Shown here piece by piece: positions 7,806-16,316 of a DNA stretch of 64,000 nucleotides. Numbering within the stretch: position 1 is the first letter of the stretch; each line of letters starts with the position of its first letter. The notes beneath the pieces were generated by a model. The model searched no databases. It saw nothing but the letters and a program-made list of their open reading frames with translations, and was not told where the DNA came from. The translations under genes were made by a program, and so were the position numbers. The stretch comes from Polyangium sp. 15x6 (GTDB lineage Bacteria; Myxococcota_A; Polyangia; Polyangiales; Polyangiaceae). The stretch spans positions 217,762 through 281,761 of the forward strand of contig NZ_JASBQE010000004.1 in assembly GCF_029960785.1 (NCBI RefSeq), given 5' to 3'.

Positions 7806-9080
7806 TCAGCCGAGTGACGCGCGCGCGGCTAAGGCCGTGCGCGTGATGTCCTCGTCGGTGTGCGCCGCCGAGAGGAACGCCGCCTCGTATTGCGACGGCG
7901 GCCAGTAAATGCCCCGCGAGAGCATCCCCGCGTGCCAGGTCGCGAAGCGCTTCGTGTCGCTCCGCGACGCGTCGGCCCACGACCGCACGGGTTTGTCATT
8001 GAAGAACAGCGTGATCATCGAGCCCACGCGCTGCACCGTGGCCGGCACGCCCGCCTTCGCGGTAGCGTCCTTCAAGCCCGCTTCGAGCGCGGCGCCGAGC
8101 CGTTCGAGCTTCTCGTACACCTCGGGCACGAGCCGCTCGATCGTCGCGAGCCCGGCCGCGACCGCGACGGGGTTTCCGCTCAGCGTGCCCGCCTGGTACA
8201 CGGGCCCGAGCGGCGCGACCACGTTCATCACGTCCTCCCGTCCGCCGTAGGCTGCGAGCGGCATGCCGCCGCCGATGATCTTGCCGAGCGTCGTGAGATC
8301 CGCGCGCAGGCCGTAACGCTCCTGCGCGCCGCCGCGCGCGAGGCGGCAGCCCGTCATCACCTCGTCGAAGATCGAGAGCGCGCCGTGCTTGCGGCAGAGG
8401 GAGATGATCGCCTCGAGGAAGCCGGGCTCGGGCGGCACGCAGCCCATGTTGCCGACGACGGGCTCCACGATGACGGCCGCGATCTCGCTGCCGCGGGCCG
8501 CGAACAGCGCTTCGAGCGCGGGGATGTCGTTGTACGCGAGCGTCAACGTCGTCTGCGCGGTGCCCTCGGGCACGCCGGCCGAGTCGGGGACGCCGAACGT
8601 CGCGAGGCCGCTGCCTGCTTTGACCAGCAAGTGATCGGCGTGTCCGTGGTAACAGCCCTCGAACTTCACGATGAAGTCGCGGCGCGTGAAGCCGCGGGCC
8701 ACGCGGATCGCGCTCATCGTCGCCTCGGTGCCGGAGGAGACGCAGCGGAGTTTTTCAATCTGCGGGTACAACGCGCGCACGGCCTCGGCGAAGCGCACTT
8801 CGCGGGACGTCGGCGCGCCGAACGAGAGCCCGCCCTCCGCGGCCTCCTGCACGGCGCGGATGACGTCGGGGTGCGCGTGGCCGAGGAGCGCCGGGCCCCA
8901 GGAGCCCACGTAGTCGACGTACTCCGAGCCATCTTCGCCGTAGACGCGCGCGCCCTTGGCGCGGGCGATGAACACGGGGTTCCCGCCGACGGCGCGGAAG
9001 GCGCGGACGGGGCTGTTGACACCGCCGGGGATGACGGCGCGGGCGCGTTCGAAGAGGGCCTGGGAGATCGTGTCGGACAT
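7806..9080 (-). CDS. hemL: Glutamate-1-semialdehyde 2,1-aminomutase
   Basis: PLP enzyme converting glutamate-1-semialdehyde to 5-aminolevulinate, the precursor of haem in the C5 pathway. 424 residues, the family's normal length. The start [13 protein letters not shown] and the hallmark [10 protein letters not shown] are present; the PLP lysine is about residue 267 in [22 protein letters not shown] and GTLSGNP are intact. Its 3' end faces the LPMO-like gene 14 bases away, and it is divergent from the amine oxidase gene across 111 bases. The next-step enzyme HemB is encoded separately at 35061-36053. Confidence 0.97.
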   Translation of the reverse strand: MSDTISQALFERARAVIPGGVNSPVRAFRAVGGNPVFIARAKGARVYGEDGSEYVDYVGSWGPALLGHAHPDVIRAVQEAAEGGLSFGAPTSREVRFAEAVRALYPQIEKLRCVSSGTEATMSAIRVARGFTRRDFIVKFEGCYHGHADHLLVKAGSGLATFGVPDSAGVPEGTAQTTLTLAYNDIPALEALFAARGSEIAAVIVEPVVGNMGCVPPEPGFLEAIISLCRKHGALSIFDEVMTGCRLARGGAQERYGLRADLTTLGKIIGGGMPLAAYGGREDVMNVVAPLGPVYQAGTLSGNPVAVAAGLATIERLVPEVYEKLERLGAALEAGLKDATAKAGVPATVQRVGSMITLFFNDKPVRSWADASRSDTKRFATWHAGMLSRGIYWPPSQYEAAFLSAAHTDEDITRTALAARASLG

Positions 9081-9191
9081 GAGGCGGGTGACTATGCGCG
9101 CCTTGGGTTCGAGGGCAAGTCCGAGGTATCCTGCGGGGGGCTTTCTTCGCGCGGCGGCCTATCGCCGCTCGCGTTTTTCCCAGGGGAATCC

Positions 9192-10916
9192 ATGGCGAGA
9201 ACACCGCTGCTCCGTTCCTTGTCCCGCCTCCTCCAGATCAGCCGGGCCGCGCGCCAGACCGGCATCCCTGCCGACGAGCTCCTCGCGATGCAGCGCGAGC
9301 GCGCGACCTTGCCGCGCCGTCGCTTCCTCGAGATGAGCGCCGCGGCGCTCACCTTGCCGATCGCGGCGAGCGCGTGTGGCGGCGACCCCGCGAACCCACC
9401 GACCGAGGGTGAACCCACGATCGCGATCGTGGGCGGCGGCATCGCGGGCCTGCACTGCGCGTATCGACTGAAAAAGCTCGGCGTCTCCGCGACCGTGTAC
9501 GAGGCCTCGAAGCGCATCGGCGGCCGCATGTACACCGATCGGATGACGTTCCCCGACGGCCAGCACTGCGAGCTCGGCGGCGAGCTCATCGACACCGGCC
9601 ACCAGACGATGCACGACCTCGCGGCCGAGCTCGGCATCGACCTGCTCGATTACAAGAACGACGATCAGAGCCTCGAGCATCTCGTCGCCCACATCGGGGG
9701 CGCGAAGCTCACGGAGGCGGAGATCCTGATGGGATTCGAGCCCATCGCGACGAAGATCGACGAGGCCCTCGCGACGCTCACGGATCAGGAGGACCTCTTC
9801 GTTTATTACAACAAACCGAACGGCGGCGAGGCGCTCGACAAGCTCTCGCTCTCGGCGTGGCTCGATCAGATCGGCGCGAGCGGGCCGGTGCGGACGCTCC
9901 TCGAGGTCGCGTACAACATCGAGTACGGCCTCGAGCCCGACGTGACGAACGTGCTCAACATGATGTTCCTGATCTCGACGGACACCTCGTCCTTCCAGGT
10001 CTTCGGCGACAGCGACGAGCTCTTTCACACGAAGGACGGCAACGACACGTTCCCCACGCGCCTCGCCGAGGATCTCGACCCCGCGCAGATCGAGCTCGAC
10101 GCGACGCTCGTCTCGCTCAAGGAGGCGGCGGACGGGCGGTACGTGCTCACGTTCTCGCGTGAGGCCGGCACGTTCGAGGTCACGGCGGATCACGTGGTGC
10201 TCGCGCTCCCGTTCACGAAGCTCCGCGAGGTCTCGATCGAGGTCGCGTTGCCCGACGTGAAGAAGCGCGCCATCGACGAGCTCGGGTACGGCACGAACGC
10301 GAAGCTCATGGTGGGTTTTTCCTCGAAGCCGTGGCGCGACGCGGGGTCGAATGGCGAGACGTTCTCGGATCTGCCGTATCAATCGACGTGGGAGACGAGC
10401 CGCCTGCAGCCGGGCGCGAGCGGCATCCTGACGAACTTCACGGGCGGCGACCGAGGCGTGGCGATCGGCATGGGCACCCCCGAGGAGCGCGCGGCCGAGT
10501 TCCTGGATCAATTCGAGCAGGTTTTCCCCGGAACGAAAGCGACCCACAACGACAAGGTCGTACGATTCCACTGGCCGACGCACCCGTTCACGAAGGGGAG
10601 CTATTCGGCCTACAAGGTCGGGCAATACACGACGATCACCGGGTCGGAGTCGGAGCGGGTCAAGAACCTCCATTTCGCCGGGGAACACACGAGCCTCGAC
10701 GCGCAAGGGTACATGGAGGGCGGCGCGCTCTCGGGCGCGATCGTCGCCGACGAGATCGCGGCGGATCTGGGTATCTCGACGCAAATGCTCTCGCGCGGCC
10801 AGGCTGACGAGGAGCGACCGCGATCTCTGTGGCTGCCGGGCGACCGGATCCTCGCGCGCGCGCGGGCGGCGCGAATGCATCGACGCTGGAAGGCGGCCCC
10901 GCGGCGGGCCCGCTGA
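9192..10916 (+). CDS. Flavin monoamine oxidase family protein, Tat-exported lipoprotein
   Basis: FAD-dependent amine oxidase of 574 residues from ATG 9192; open frame upstream overlaps hemL and is not coding. A twin-arginine motif (RRRFLEMSAAALTL, near residue 45) is followed by lipobox-like ASACGG, so the folded flavoprotein is probably exported by Tat and lipidated. The FAD dinucleotide motif VGGGIAGLHCAYRL lies near residue 80, with GGRM after it. The C-terminal flavin-contact region reads HFAGEHTS followed by GYMEGGALSGA. A basic tail of about 40 residues follows. Substrate cannot be told; relatives oxidise amines, amino acids or carotenoid-like substrates. Convergent with the next gene, 9 bases apart. 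Confidence 0.93.
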   Translation: MARTPLLRSLSRLLQISRAARQTGIPADELLAMQRERATLPRRRFLEMSAAALTLPIAASACGGDPANPPTEGEPTIAIVGGGIAGLHCAYRLKKLGVSATVYEASKRIGGRMYTDRMTFPDGQHCELGGELIDTGHQTMHDLAAELGIDLLDYKNDDQSLEHLVAHIGGAKLTEAEILMGFEPIATKIDEALATLTDQEDLFVYYNKPNGGEALDKLSLSAWLDQIGASGPVRTLLEVAYNIEYGLEPDVTNVLNMMFLISTDTSSFQVFGDSDELFHTKDGNDTFPTRLAEDLDPAQIELDATLVSLKEAADGRYVLTFSREAGTFEVTADHVVLALPFTKLREVSIEVALPDVKKRAIDELGYGTNAKLMVGFSSKPWRDAGSNGETFSDLPYQSTWETSRLQPGASGILTNFTGGDRGVAIGMGTPEERAAEFLDQFEQVFPGTKATHNDKVVRFHWPTHPFTKGSYSAYKVGQYTTITGSESERVKNLHFAGEHTSLDAQGYMEGGALSGAIVADEIAADLGISTQMLSRGQADEERPRSLWLPGDRILARARAARMHRRWKAAPRRAR

Positions 10917-10925
10917 TTCGATCCC

Positions 10926-12038
10926 TCACCCACCCCCGCACCGCGCCACCGCGGACAGCATCCTCAAAAGGGTAGCCCCTTCCCGCACGAGCGCCGGCAC
11001 GTTCGTCGTCCCGGCGTTCGCCTTGTGCGTGTGCCCGTAGAGCCCCGTCACGTGAATGCCCCGACAAACCCCGGCGGGCAGGCGTTTGGCCAGGGCGAAC
11101 GCCTGTTCGTACGGGATCACGTCGTCGTCCGCGCCGTGGATGAAATGCACCGGGCAGCGGATGTCCCGCAGGAACGGGCCCGGATCGAGCCACGCGAATG
11201 CGCCGCCCGATCGACCGAGCGCCGCGTCGACGAGCGCCTTCGTGTCGCCCGTGGCGCCCGTCGCGGCGAAGAACAACGGCCGCTCCTCCGGCGCGATCTC
11301 GTCCGCGACGGCCCGCGCGATGGCTTGCCATTTCCCGTCGACCTTCATTTCGGGCCGCCCCCACGTCGCCTCCACGTACCTTCGCAGCGCGGCGACGAGC
11401 GGCGCGGGATCGTCGGGTTTGTCCTCGAGCCATGGCAAGAGGTTCAGGAACACGACGGGCCGGTTCAGCGGGTCGTGCGCCGAGCCTGGGCGACCGTGGA
11501 TACAAAATCGCAGCGTATCCCCGAAATCGGCATATCCGCCGAATACGATCAAGGAGCCCACCTCGGAGGCCAGGTCCGATCGCGCCGCGAGCCAGAGCGA
11601 TGGAAGCGACCCGAACGAAATGCTGAAGACGCCGGGCCGACCCGGCGGCCGATCCGGCAGCGCGAGCAGGGCCGAAAAGGCGCGCGAGAGGTCGTCGAAC
11701 ACGCGTTCGCCGAGCACGAGCGACGTGAAATCGGGCAGCCGCGGCGCGAGCACCGTGAGGCCCGCGGCCGCGAGGATCCGCGCGAAACGATCCATCCGCG
11801 GGTCGAGCGGGCCGAGGTAATGCAGCCCCGGCACGAGCAAGAGCGAGCCTACCGGCGCACGACGGCGCGATCGGTAGACGAAGGCCGAAAACGATCGATC
11901 CTCGGCGCGGCGACCTTCGAGCGAAAGCTCCTCGCGGCTCACGTCACGTGGCGCTGCCTGCCCGTCTGTCCAGGGGCCGAGCCATCGCCCGAGCTCGATC
12001 ATCGTCCGCAGGTCCACGAAGGGCCGTACGCGCGACAT
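10926..12038 (-). CDS. Alpha/beta hydrolase
   Basis: A 370-residue cytoplasmic alpha/beta-hydrolase. The oxyanion-side strand reads LLLVPGLHYLG; the nucleophile elbow is SISFGS (S-x-S-x-G) near residue 145; a likely catalytic Asp lies in FIHGADDDVIP, and a likely His in LYGHTHKAN. The insert between core strands (PWLEDKPDDPAPLVAALRRY) is a probable lid. No signal peptide. Relatives are annotated only as alpha/beta hydrolases. Stands alone on this strand; the 214 bases before the next rightward gene carry both promoters. Confidence 0.85.
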   Translation of the reverse strand: MSRVRPFVDLRTMIELGRWLGPWTDGQAAPRDVSREELSLEGRRAEDRSFSAFVYRSRRRAPVGSLLLVPGLHYLGPLDPRMDRFARILAAAGLTVLAPRLPDFTSLVLGERVFDDLSRAFSALLALPDRPPGRPGVFSISFGSLPSLWLAARSDLASEVGSLIVFGGYADFGDTLRFCIHGRPGSAHDPLNRPVVFLNLLPWLEDKPDDPAPLVAALRRYVEATWGRPEMKVDGKWQAIARAVADEIAPEERPLFFAATGATGDTKALVDAALGRSGGAFAWLDPGPFLRDIRCPVHFIHGADDDVIPYEQAFALAKRLPAGVCRGIHVTGLYGHTHKANAGTTNVPALVREGATLLRMLSAVARCGGG

Positions 12039-12252
12039 ATTTCTCCTTTCGCGAGCCCGCGCCCGCGACGCCCACGACGATAACCTCGGTCACGGCCCTG
12101 GAAAACGCGCGTCCCACTTCGTGATGAGGTGTTTGGCATCACGATCTTGGGGTTTGCGAGAAATTTGTCGCGATGCAGCAATCGGGTCGGATCTTGCTCC
12201 CGGCGTCGGAAAGGAGCCCAACGGAGGGAGGTTTTGCTACCCTCGGGGGGCC

Positions 12253-13881
12253 ATGGCCGGGAACCGAGACGCGGACATCGCCGTCCTCGCGACGGGCGCC
12301 ATCTTTCATGGCGCCTACGAGGTCGTGCGCTGCATCAAGGCCGGCGGCATGGGCGCCGTGTACGAGGTCTTGCAGAACACCACCGAGCGACGCCGCGCGT
12401 TGAAGGTGATGCTGCCGAGCCTCGTGAGCGACCCCGAGATGCGGGCCCGCTTCGAGCTCGAAGCCAAGGTCGCCGCCGGGATCGAGAGCGATCACATCGT
12501 CGAGACGCTCGACGCCGGCGTGGACGAAACGACCGGCATGCCGTTCATCGTGATGGAGCTCCTCAAGGGCGAGGAGATCGGCGCCCTCTTGAAGGTGCGC
12601 AAGCGCCTGCCGCCCGAGGAAGTCGTCACCCTCCTGCACCAGGCCGCGCTCGCGCTCGATCGGACGCACGCCGCCGGCATCGTCCACCGCGATCTCAAGC
12701 CGGAGAACCTGTTCCTCACGCGAAGGGACGATGGTTCGCCGCGGCTCAAGATCCTGGATTTCGGCGTGGCGAAAATCGTGGCCGACGGAACGGCGAGCTC
12801 GAACACGACAAAAAGCGTCGGTTCGCCGCTCTACATGGCCCCCGAGCAGATCGCCGGCGACGCGATCGGACCGCACGTCGACAGGTACTCGCTCGCCCAC
12901 ATCGCGTTCACGATGCTCGTGGGCAAACCGTACTGGGCACGCGAGCGCAAGAGCGCCCAGGGGCTCTATCCCTACCTGATGCTGGTCGCGCGCGGCGCGC
13001 AGGTGCCCGCGAGCGAGCGCGCGAAGGAGCTCGGCGTGAGCCTGCCCGCGGCGTTCGACGCCTGGTTTTCCCGGGCCACCGCCCTCGACCCGAGCACGCG
13101 CTTCGACGGCTCGGTGACCATGGTCGCGGCGCTCGCCGACGCGTTCGACGTCAAACCCCCCGCGGCCTCGGCCCCGCCGCCCGGGACACGCGCGATCCTG
13201 CCTTCGATCGTGCTCGAACCGGCGCGCGAGCTGCCCCTCTCGCAGCCGCCGCCCGCCGACGCCGCGATCACCGCGACCGCGCCGCCCGTCTCCCCGCACG
13301 TCGCGGCGATCGAGGCGAGCGGGGCGTCGCCGCTGCCTTCGTCGCTGGAGCCCCCGAGCGAGTCGACCTCGCCCGGCGCGGATCCGTCGGCGCCCGCGCT
13401 CACGCGATCGAGCGGCGAACCGCTGAGCTCGCCGTCGGCGCCAACGAGCAAGCGGCGTTCGTCGGTGTCGCCCGTCCTCGCGCTGCTCTTGCTCGTCGTG
13501 GGCGTGGGGGCGGTCGGCGCCGCGCTCGCGATCTGGCCGAGAGGCGCCGCGCCCTTCGCGACGCTCCCCACCGCGGCGCCGGCGCCGACGCCCGCGCTGA
13601 CGGCCTCGTCCCCCGCGCCCGCGGCCGTCCTCCCGGCCGCGCTCTCGAGCGCCGAGCCGATGACGCCCCCGGAGCCTGCGGCGTCCGCGTCGGCCGCGCC
13701 CGCGTCGGAGCCTGCGTCCTCGTCTTCGGCGGCGACGCCCGCCGCGTCGGCCGCGCCGACGTCCTCGGACAAACCCGTCTCTCCGCTCCCCTCGACCAGC
13801 GGGTGGAACCGCGGCAAACCCGCGGGCATCGGCACGTCGAAGACCCCACCCAAGGGGAAAAATCCGCTCGATGAATATTGA
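12253..13881 (+). CDS. Membrane-anchored Ser/Thr protein kinase
   Basis: 542 residues from ATG 12253. A Hanks-type kinase domain fills residues 20-300: Gly loop AGGMGAVYEV, catalytic Lys51 (ALK), HRDLKPEN with Asp147, DFG with Asp169, and SPLYMAPEQ. A Pro/Ala/Ser-rich juxtamembrane stretch follows, then one transmembrane helix (about 408-428) and a low-complexity, probably extracytoplasmic Pro/Ala/Ser segment ending in PPKGKNPLDEY. No PASTA or other sensory domain is visible outside. Its 3' end overlaps the next gene by 11 bases, so kinase, TPR protein and lipoprotein form one unit. Active-site residues look intact; substrates are unknown. Confidence 0.95.
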   Translation: MAGNRDADIAVLATGAIFHGAYEVVRCIKAGGMGAVYEVLQNTTERRRALKVMLPSLVSDPEMRARFELEAKVAAGIESDHIVETLDAGVDETTGMPFIVMELLKGEEIGALLKVRKRLPPEEVVTLLHQAALALDRTHAAGIVHRDLKPENLFLTRRDDGSPRLKILDFGVAKIVADGTASSNTTKSVGSPLYMAPEQIAGDAIGPHVDRYSLAHIAFTMLVGKPYWARERKSAQGLYPYLMLVARGAQVPASERAKELGVSLPAAFDAWFSRATALDPSTRFDGSVTMVAALADAFDVKPPAASAPPPGTRAILPSIVLEPARELPLSQPPPADAAITATAPPVSPHVAAIEASGASPLPSSLEPPSESTSPGADPSAPALTRSSGEPLSSPSAPTSKRRSSVSPVLALLLLVVGVGAVGAALAIWPRGAAPFATLPTAAPAPTPALTASSPAPAAVLPAALSSAEPMTPPEPAASASAAPASEPASSSSAATPAASAAPTSSDKPVSPLPSTSGWNRGKPAGIGTSKTPPKGKNPLDEY

Positions 13882-14899
13882 ACGTCCGATCTCGGCGACG
13901 CGAAAACGAGCGTTCGCCGTTTCCGTGCTGCTCATCGTCTCGGCGTGTCCCGGGCGCGCGCTCGGTGAGGACCAACCGCGGGATCCCGCGGCGGCCGAGG
14001 CGCTTTACATGAGCGGCCGCAAGCTCGTGAACGACGGCAACTGGGACGAGGGCTGCGCGAAGTTCCAGGCGAGCATGGAGCTGAACCCCGCGGCGAGCAC
14101 GCTCATCAACATCGCGAAGTGTCGCGAGCACGAGGGCAAGCTGGCGCAGGCGGTCGTCGACTACCGCCGCGCGCTGCAGCTCAACCAGGACACGCTCGGC
14201 GAGGAGCGCAAGAAGCAGCTCGAGCAGGTGGCGAAGGAGGGGATCGAGGCGATCGAGCCGCGCCTGGCGCACGTCGAGCTCGTGGTGAACACGCGGCCCG
14301 AGGGGCTCGAGGTCGAGCGCGACGGGATCCGCCTGCCGCTCGCGGCGCTCGGCGAGACGATCCCGCTCGACCCGGGCAAACACATGTTCGAGGCGAGCGC
14401 GCCGGGGTACGAGAAGATCGAGAAGCCCGTGGAGCTCGCGGAGGGCCAGAAGGCGACGGTGGAGCTCGCACTCGTGCCCGCGGCGGCGACGCCGAAGAAG
14501 GCGCCGCCCCCGGACAAACCCAAGCCGGCCCCGGCATCGGGCGGCGTGCCGGCGTGGGCGTACATCGCGGGCGGGCTCGGGCTCGCGGCGGTCGGCGGCG
14601 GCGTGTACTTCCGCTTCGATCAGATGGCGGCCGAGGAGCGGATCCAGACGAACTGTCCGGGCACGCCACCCGTTTGTGATCCAACGAAAGAGTATCGGCC
14701 CGACGAGGACAACGCGCGCAAGGACCGGAGTTTTTACCTCTTCGTGGGCCTGACGGCGGCCGGCGCGGCGGGGATCGGGGCGGCGGTGTTCGGCATCGCG
14801 CGCGGGCTCTCGCAGAAGAAACCGCAGGCGCAGAGCATGCACGTCGTGCCGTACGTCGGGCGCGGGAGCGGCGGGCTCGTGCTCCAGGGAGCGTTCTGA
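13871..14899 (+). CDS. Exported TPR protein with PEGA-like domain and two C-terminal membrane segments
   Basis: 342 residues. A signal-like hydrophobic N-terminus is followed by TPR-like helices (residues 40-115: AEALYMSGRKLVNDGNW, CAKFQASMELNPAAS, KLAQAVVDYRRALQLN). A beta-rich PEGA-like domain follows (about 135-200: VNTRPEGLEVERDG, LDPGKHMFEASAPGYE). Then come a Lys/Pro linker and two hydrophobic segments (VPAWAYIAGGLGLAAVGG and SFYLFVGLTAAGAAG). This layout recurs next to myxobacterial kinases. It probably sits in the inner membrane with its TPR/PEGA part in the periplasm, and could link the kinase's extracytoplasmic tail to the lipoprotein encoded two bases downstream; that link is my inference. 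Confidence 0.85.
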   Translation: MNIERPISATRKRAFAVSVLLIVSACPGRALGEDQPRDPAAAEALYMSGRKLVNDGNWDEGCAKFQASMELNPAASTLINIAKCREHEGKLAQAVVDYRRALQLNQDTLGEERKKQLEQVAKEGIEAIEPRLAHVELVVNTRPEGLEVERDGIRLPLAALGETIPLDPGKHMFEASAPGYEKIEKPVELAEGQKATVELALVPAAATPKKAPPPDKPKPAPASGGVPAWAYIAGGLGLAAVGGGVYFRFDQMAAEERIQTNCPGTPPVCDPTKEYRPDEDNARKDRSFYLFVGLTAAGAAGIGAAVFGIARGLSQKKPQAQSMHVVPYVGRGSGGLVLQGAF

Positions 14900-14901
14900 C
14901 G

Positions 14902-16254
14902 ATGGCGAGAGGGCACTATCAAGGGATCACGCTCGCGCTGCTCGGCGTGGCGCTCTGCGGCTGCCCGATCGAGGACGCGCAGGTCGGAGAGACGAGCTCG
15001 TCGAGCAGCGGCAGCGGCGGCATGACGGCGTCGTCGTCGAGCTCGGGCAGCGGCGGCGCAGGTGGTGTCGGCGGCGCGGGTGGAAGCGGCGGCGCAGGTG
15101 GTGTCGGCGGCGCGGGTGGAAGCGGCGGCGCAGGTGGTGTCGGCGGCGCGGGTGGAAGCGGCGGCATGGGCGGCGGTTGTCCCGTGGAACCCGGTTTGCC
15201 CGGGAGCTGCGACGCGCCTGGTTGCCCCGCGTGTCCGGCGCTCGTGATGTTCGCGATCGGGACGCAGGGCGGCATCACGAAGCGGTTCCAGTCGAAGGAC
15301 GGCTGGACGATGGAGTCGACCCTGACCGAGAAGAGCACCGACGCGCCAGCGTTCGTGATCCTGCCCGGCCAGAAGGCGGGCGTCGCGCTCCTGCGCAGCA
15401 GCGAAGGCGCGACGAAGGATCGGATCCGCGCATCGACCTGGACCGAGGTGGGCGGCTTCGGCCTCGTGACGAACGTGGGGGGGGCGAGCGTGACGACGCG
15501 CGCGACGCCCGGGATCGCGGCGTCGAGCGCCATGGCGCACATCGTCTACCAGGACCTGAGCAACAACCGGTACTGGTACGCCGCGTACACGCCGGGCAGC
15601 GGGTTCTCCCCGACGAACGAAGAGGTCAAGGTCGGAGCCGACACGTACAGCCTGGGAGATGCGGCCGCGGCGATCACCGTGCTCGGCATGGATCCGGTGA
15701 TCACGAACGACGGGTGGAACGATTCGAAGCTGTACACGCAGCGCCGCGCAGCAGGCACGTGGGAAGCGGTGACTCCGCACGACGTGGGGGTCGACGACAG
15801 CACGCCCGCGATCGCGGCGCTCACGTCGGCGCAGGGCCCGGAGCTCGTGATCGTCTTCTCGCGCGCGGCGGACAAGCAGCTCTCGTTCCTCACGCGCAAG
15901 GGCGGGACGTGGAGCGCGACGCCGGTCGACATCACCGACGCGAAGTCGACGGATCCCGCGCTGCTCGCGTTGCCTTCGGGAGGCGCGCTGCTCGTGTTCC
16001 GCGAGGTGGCGACGGGGAATCTCCGGTGGTCACGCTTCGACGGCGCGACCTTCACGCCCGTGGAGAACCTCGGAGCGAAGGCCCTCGGCAGGCCCGCGCT
16101 CGCGCTCGGCGCGGGCGACGCGGAGGCGGAGCTCGTCTACGTGGACACGACCGGCAGGGCGCAGCACGCGCGCCTGCAGAGCGGCGCGTTCACCACGCCC
16201 GTGCTCGTCGGCGGGACGAACCTCGTAGGCGCGGCGATCGCGACGAACCTTTGA
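14902..16254 (+). CDS. Predicted lipoprotein with propeller-like repeats
   Basis: 450 residues. Signal peptide with lipobox ALCGC near residue 20, then a Ser-rich and Gly/Ala-rich linker (residues 30-92) encoded by a 36-bp tandem repeat. After a Cys-containing neck, residues 110-450 consist of recurring strands with W or Y (GWTMESTL, STWTEVGGFG, RYWYAAYTPGSGF, GTWEAVTPHD, GTWSATPVDI, LRWSRFDGATFTPV) about 45-50 residues apart. This fits a beta-propeller of the lectin/sialidase-like kind. Follows the TPR gene by two bases, so it belongs to the kinase unit and ends at a strong terminator. No catalytic residues recognised; a binding role is my guess. Confidence 0.82.
   Translation: MARGHYQGITLALLGVALCGCPIEDAQVGETSSSSSGSGGMTASSSSSGSGGAGGVGGAGGSGGAGGVGGAGGSGGAGGVGGAGGSGGMGGGCPVEPGLPGSCDAPGCPACPALVMFAIGTQGGITKRFQSKDGWTMESTLTEKSTDAPAFVILPGQKAGVALLRSSEGATKDRIRASTWTEVGGFGLVTNVGGASVTTRATPGIAASSAMAHIVYQDLSNNRYWYAAYTPGSGFSPTNEEVKVGADTYSLGDAAAAITVLGMDPVITNDGWNDSKLYTQRRAAGTWEAVTPHDVGVDDSTPAIAALTSAQGPELVIVFSRAADKQLSFLTRKGGTWSATPVDITDAKSTDPALLALPSGGALLVFREVATGNLRWSRFDGATFTPVENLGAKALGRPALALGAGDAEAELVYVDTTGRAQHARLQSGAFTTPVLVGGTNLVGAAIATNL
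15058..15168 (+). repeat. 36-bp tandem repeat encoding a Gly/Ala/Val linker, about 3 copies
   Basis: About three near-perfect copies of a 36-base unit, encoding a 12-residue glycine-rich block (GGAGGVGGAGGS), inside the linker of the lipoprotein gene. The length is a multiple of three, so gain or loss of copies only changes linker length. Confidence 0.8.
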
Positions 16255-16275
16255 GCTGAAAGCGTGGAGGAGGGG

Positions 16276-16303
16276 AGGGGGATGCGGAGCGCATCCCCCT
16301 TTC
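16276..16303. terminator. Bidirectional intrinsic terminator between convergent genes
   Basis: Perfect 11-bp stem (AGGGGGATGCG with CGCATCCCCCT), a three-base loop and a short T run on the plus strand. It lies in the 62-base gap between the kinase-unit lipoprotein and the amidohydrolase fusion, so it can serve both. Confidence 0.75.
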
Positions 16304-16316
16304 GGAGGCGGACCGT

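Noticed and set aside
12125..12145. Sigma-54-like promoter before the membrane kinase gene
   Set aside because: A TGGCATC is followed by TTGG at the wrong spacing, so the -24/-12 pair is not met.
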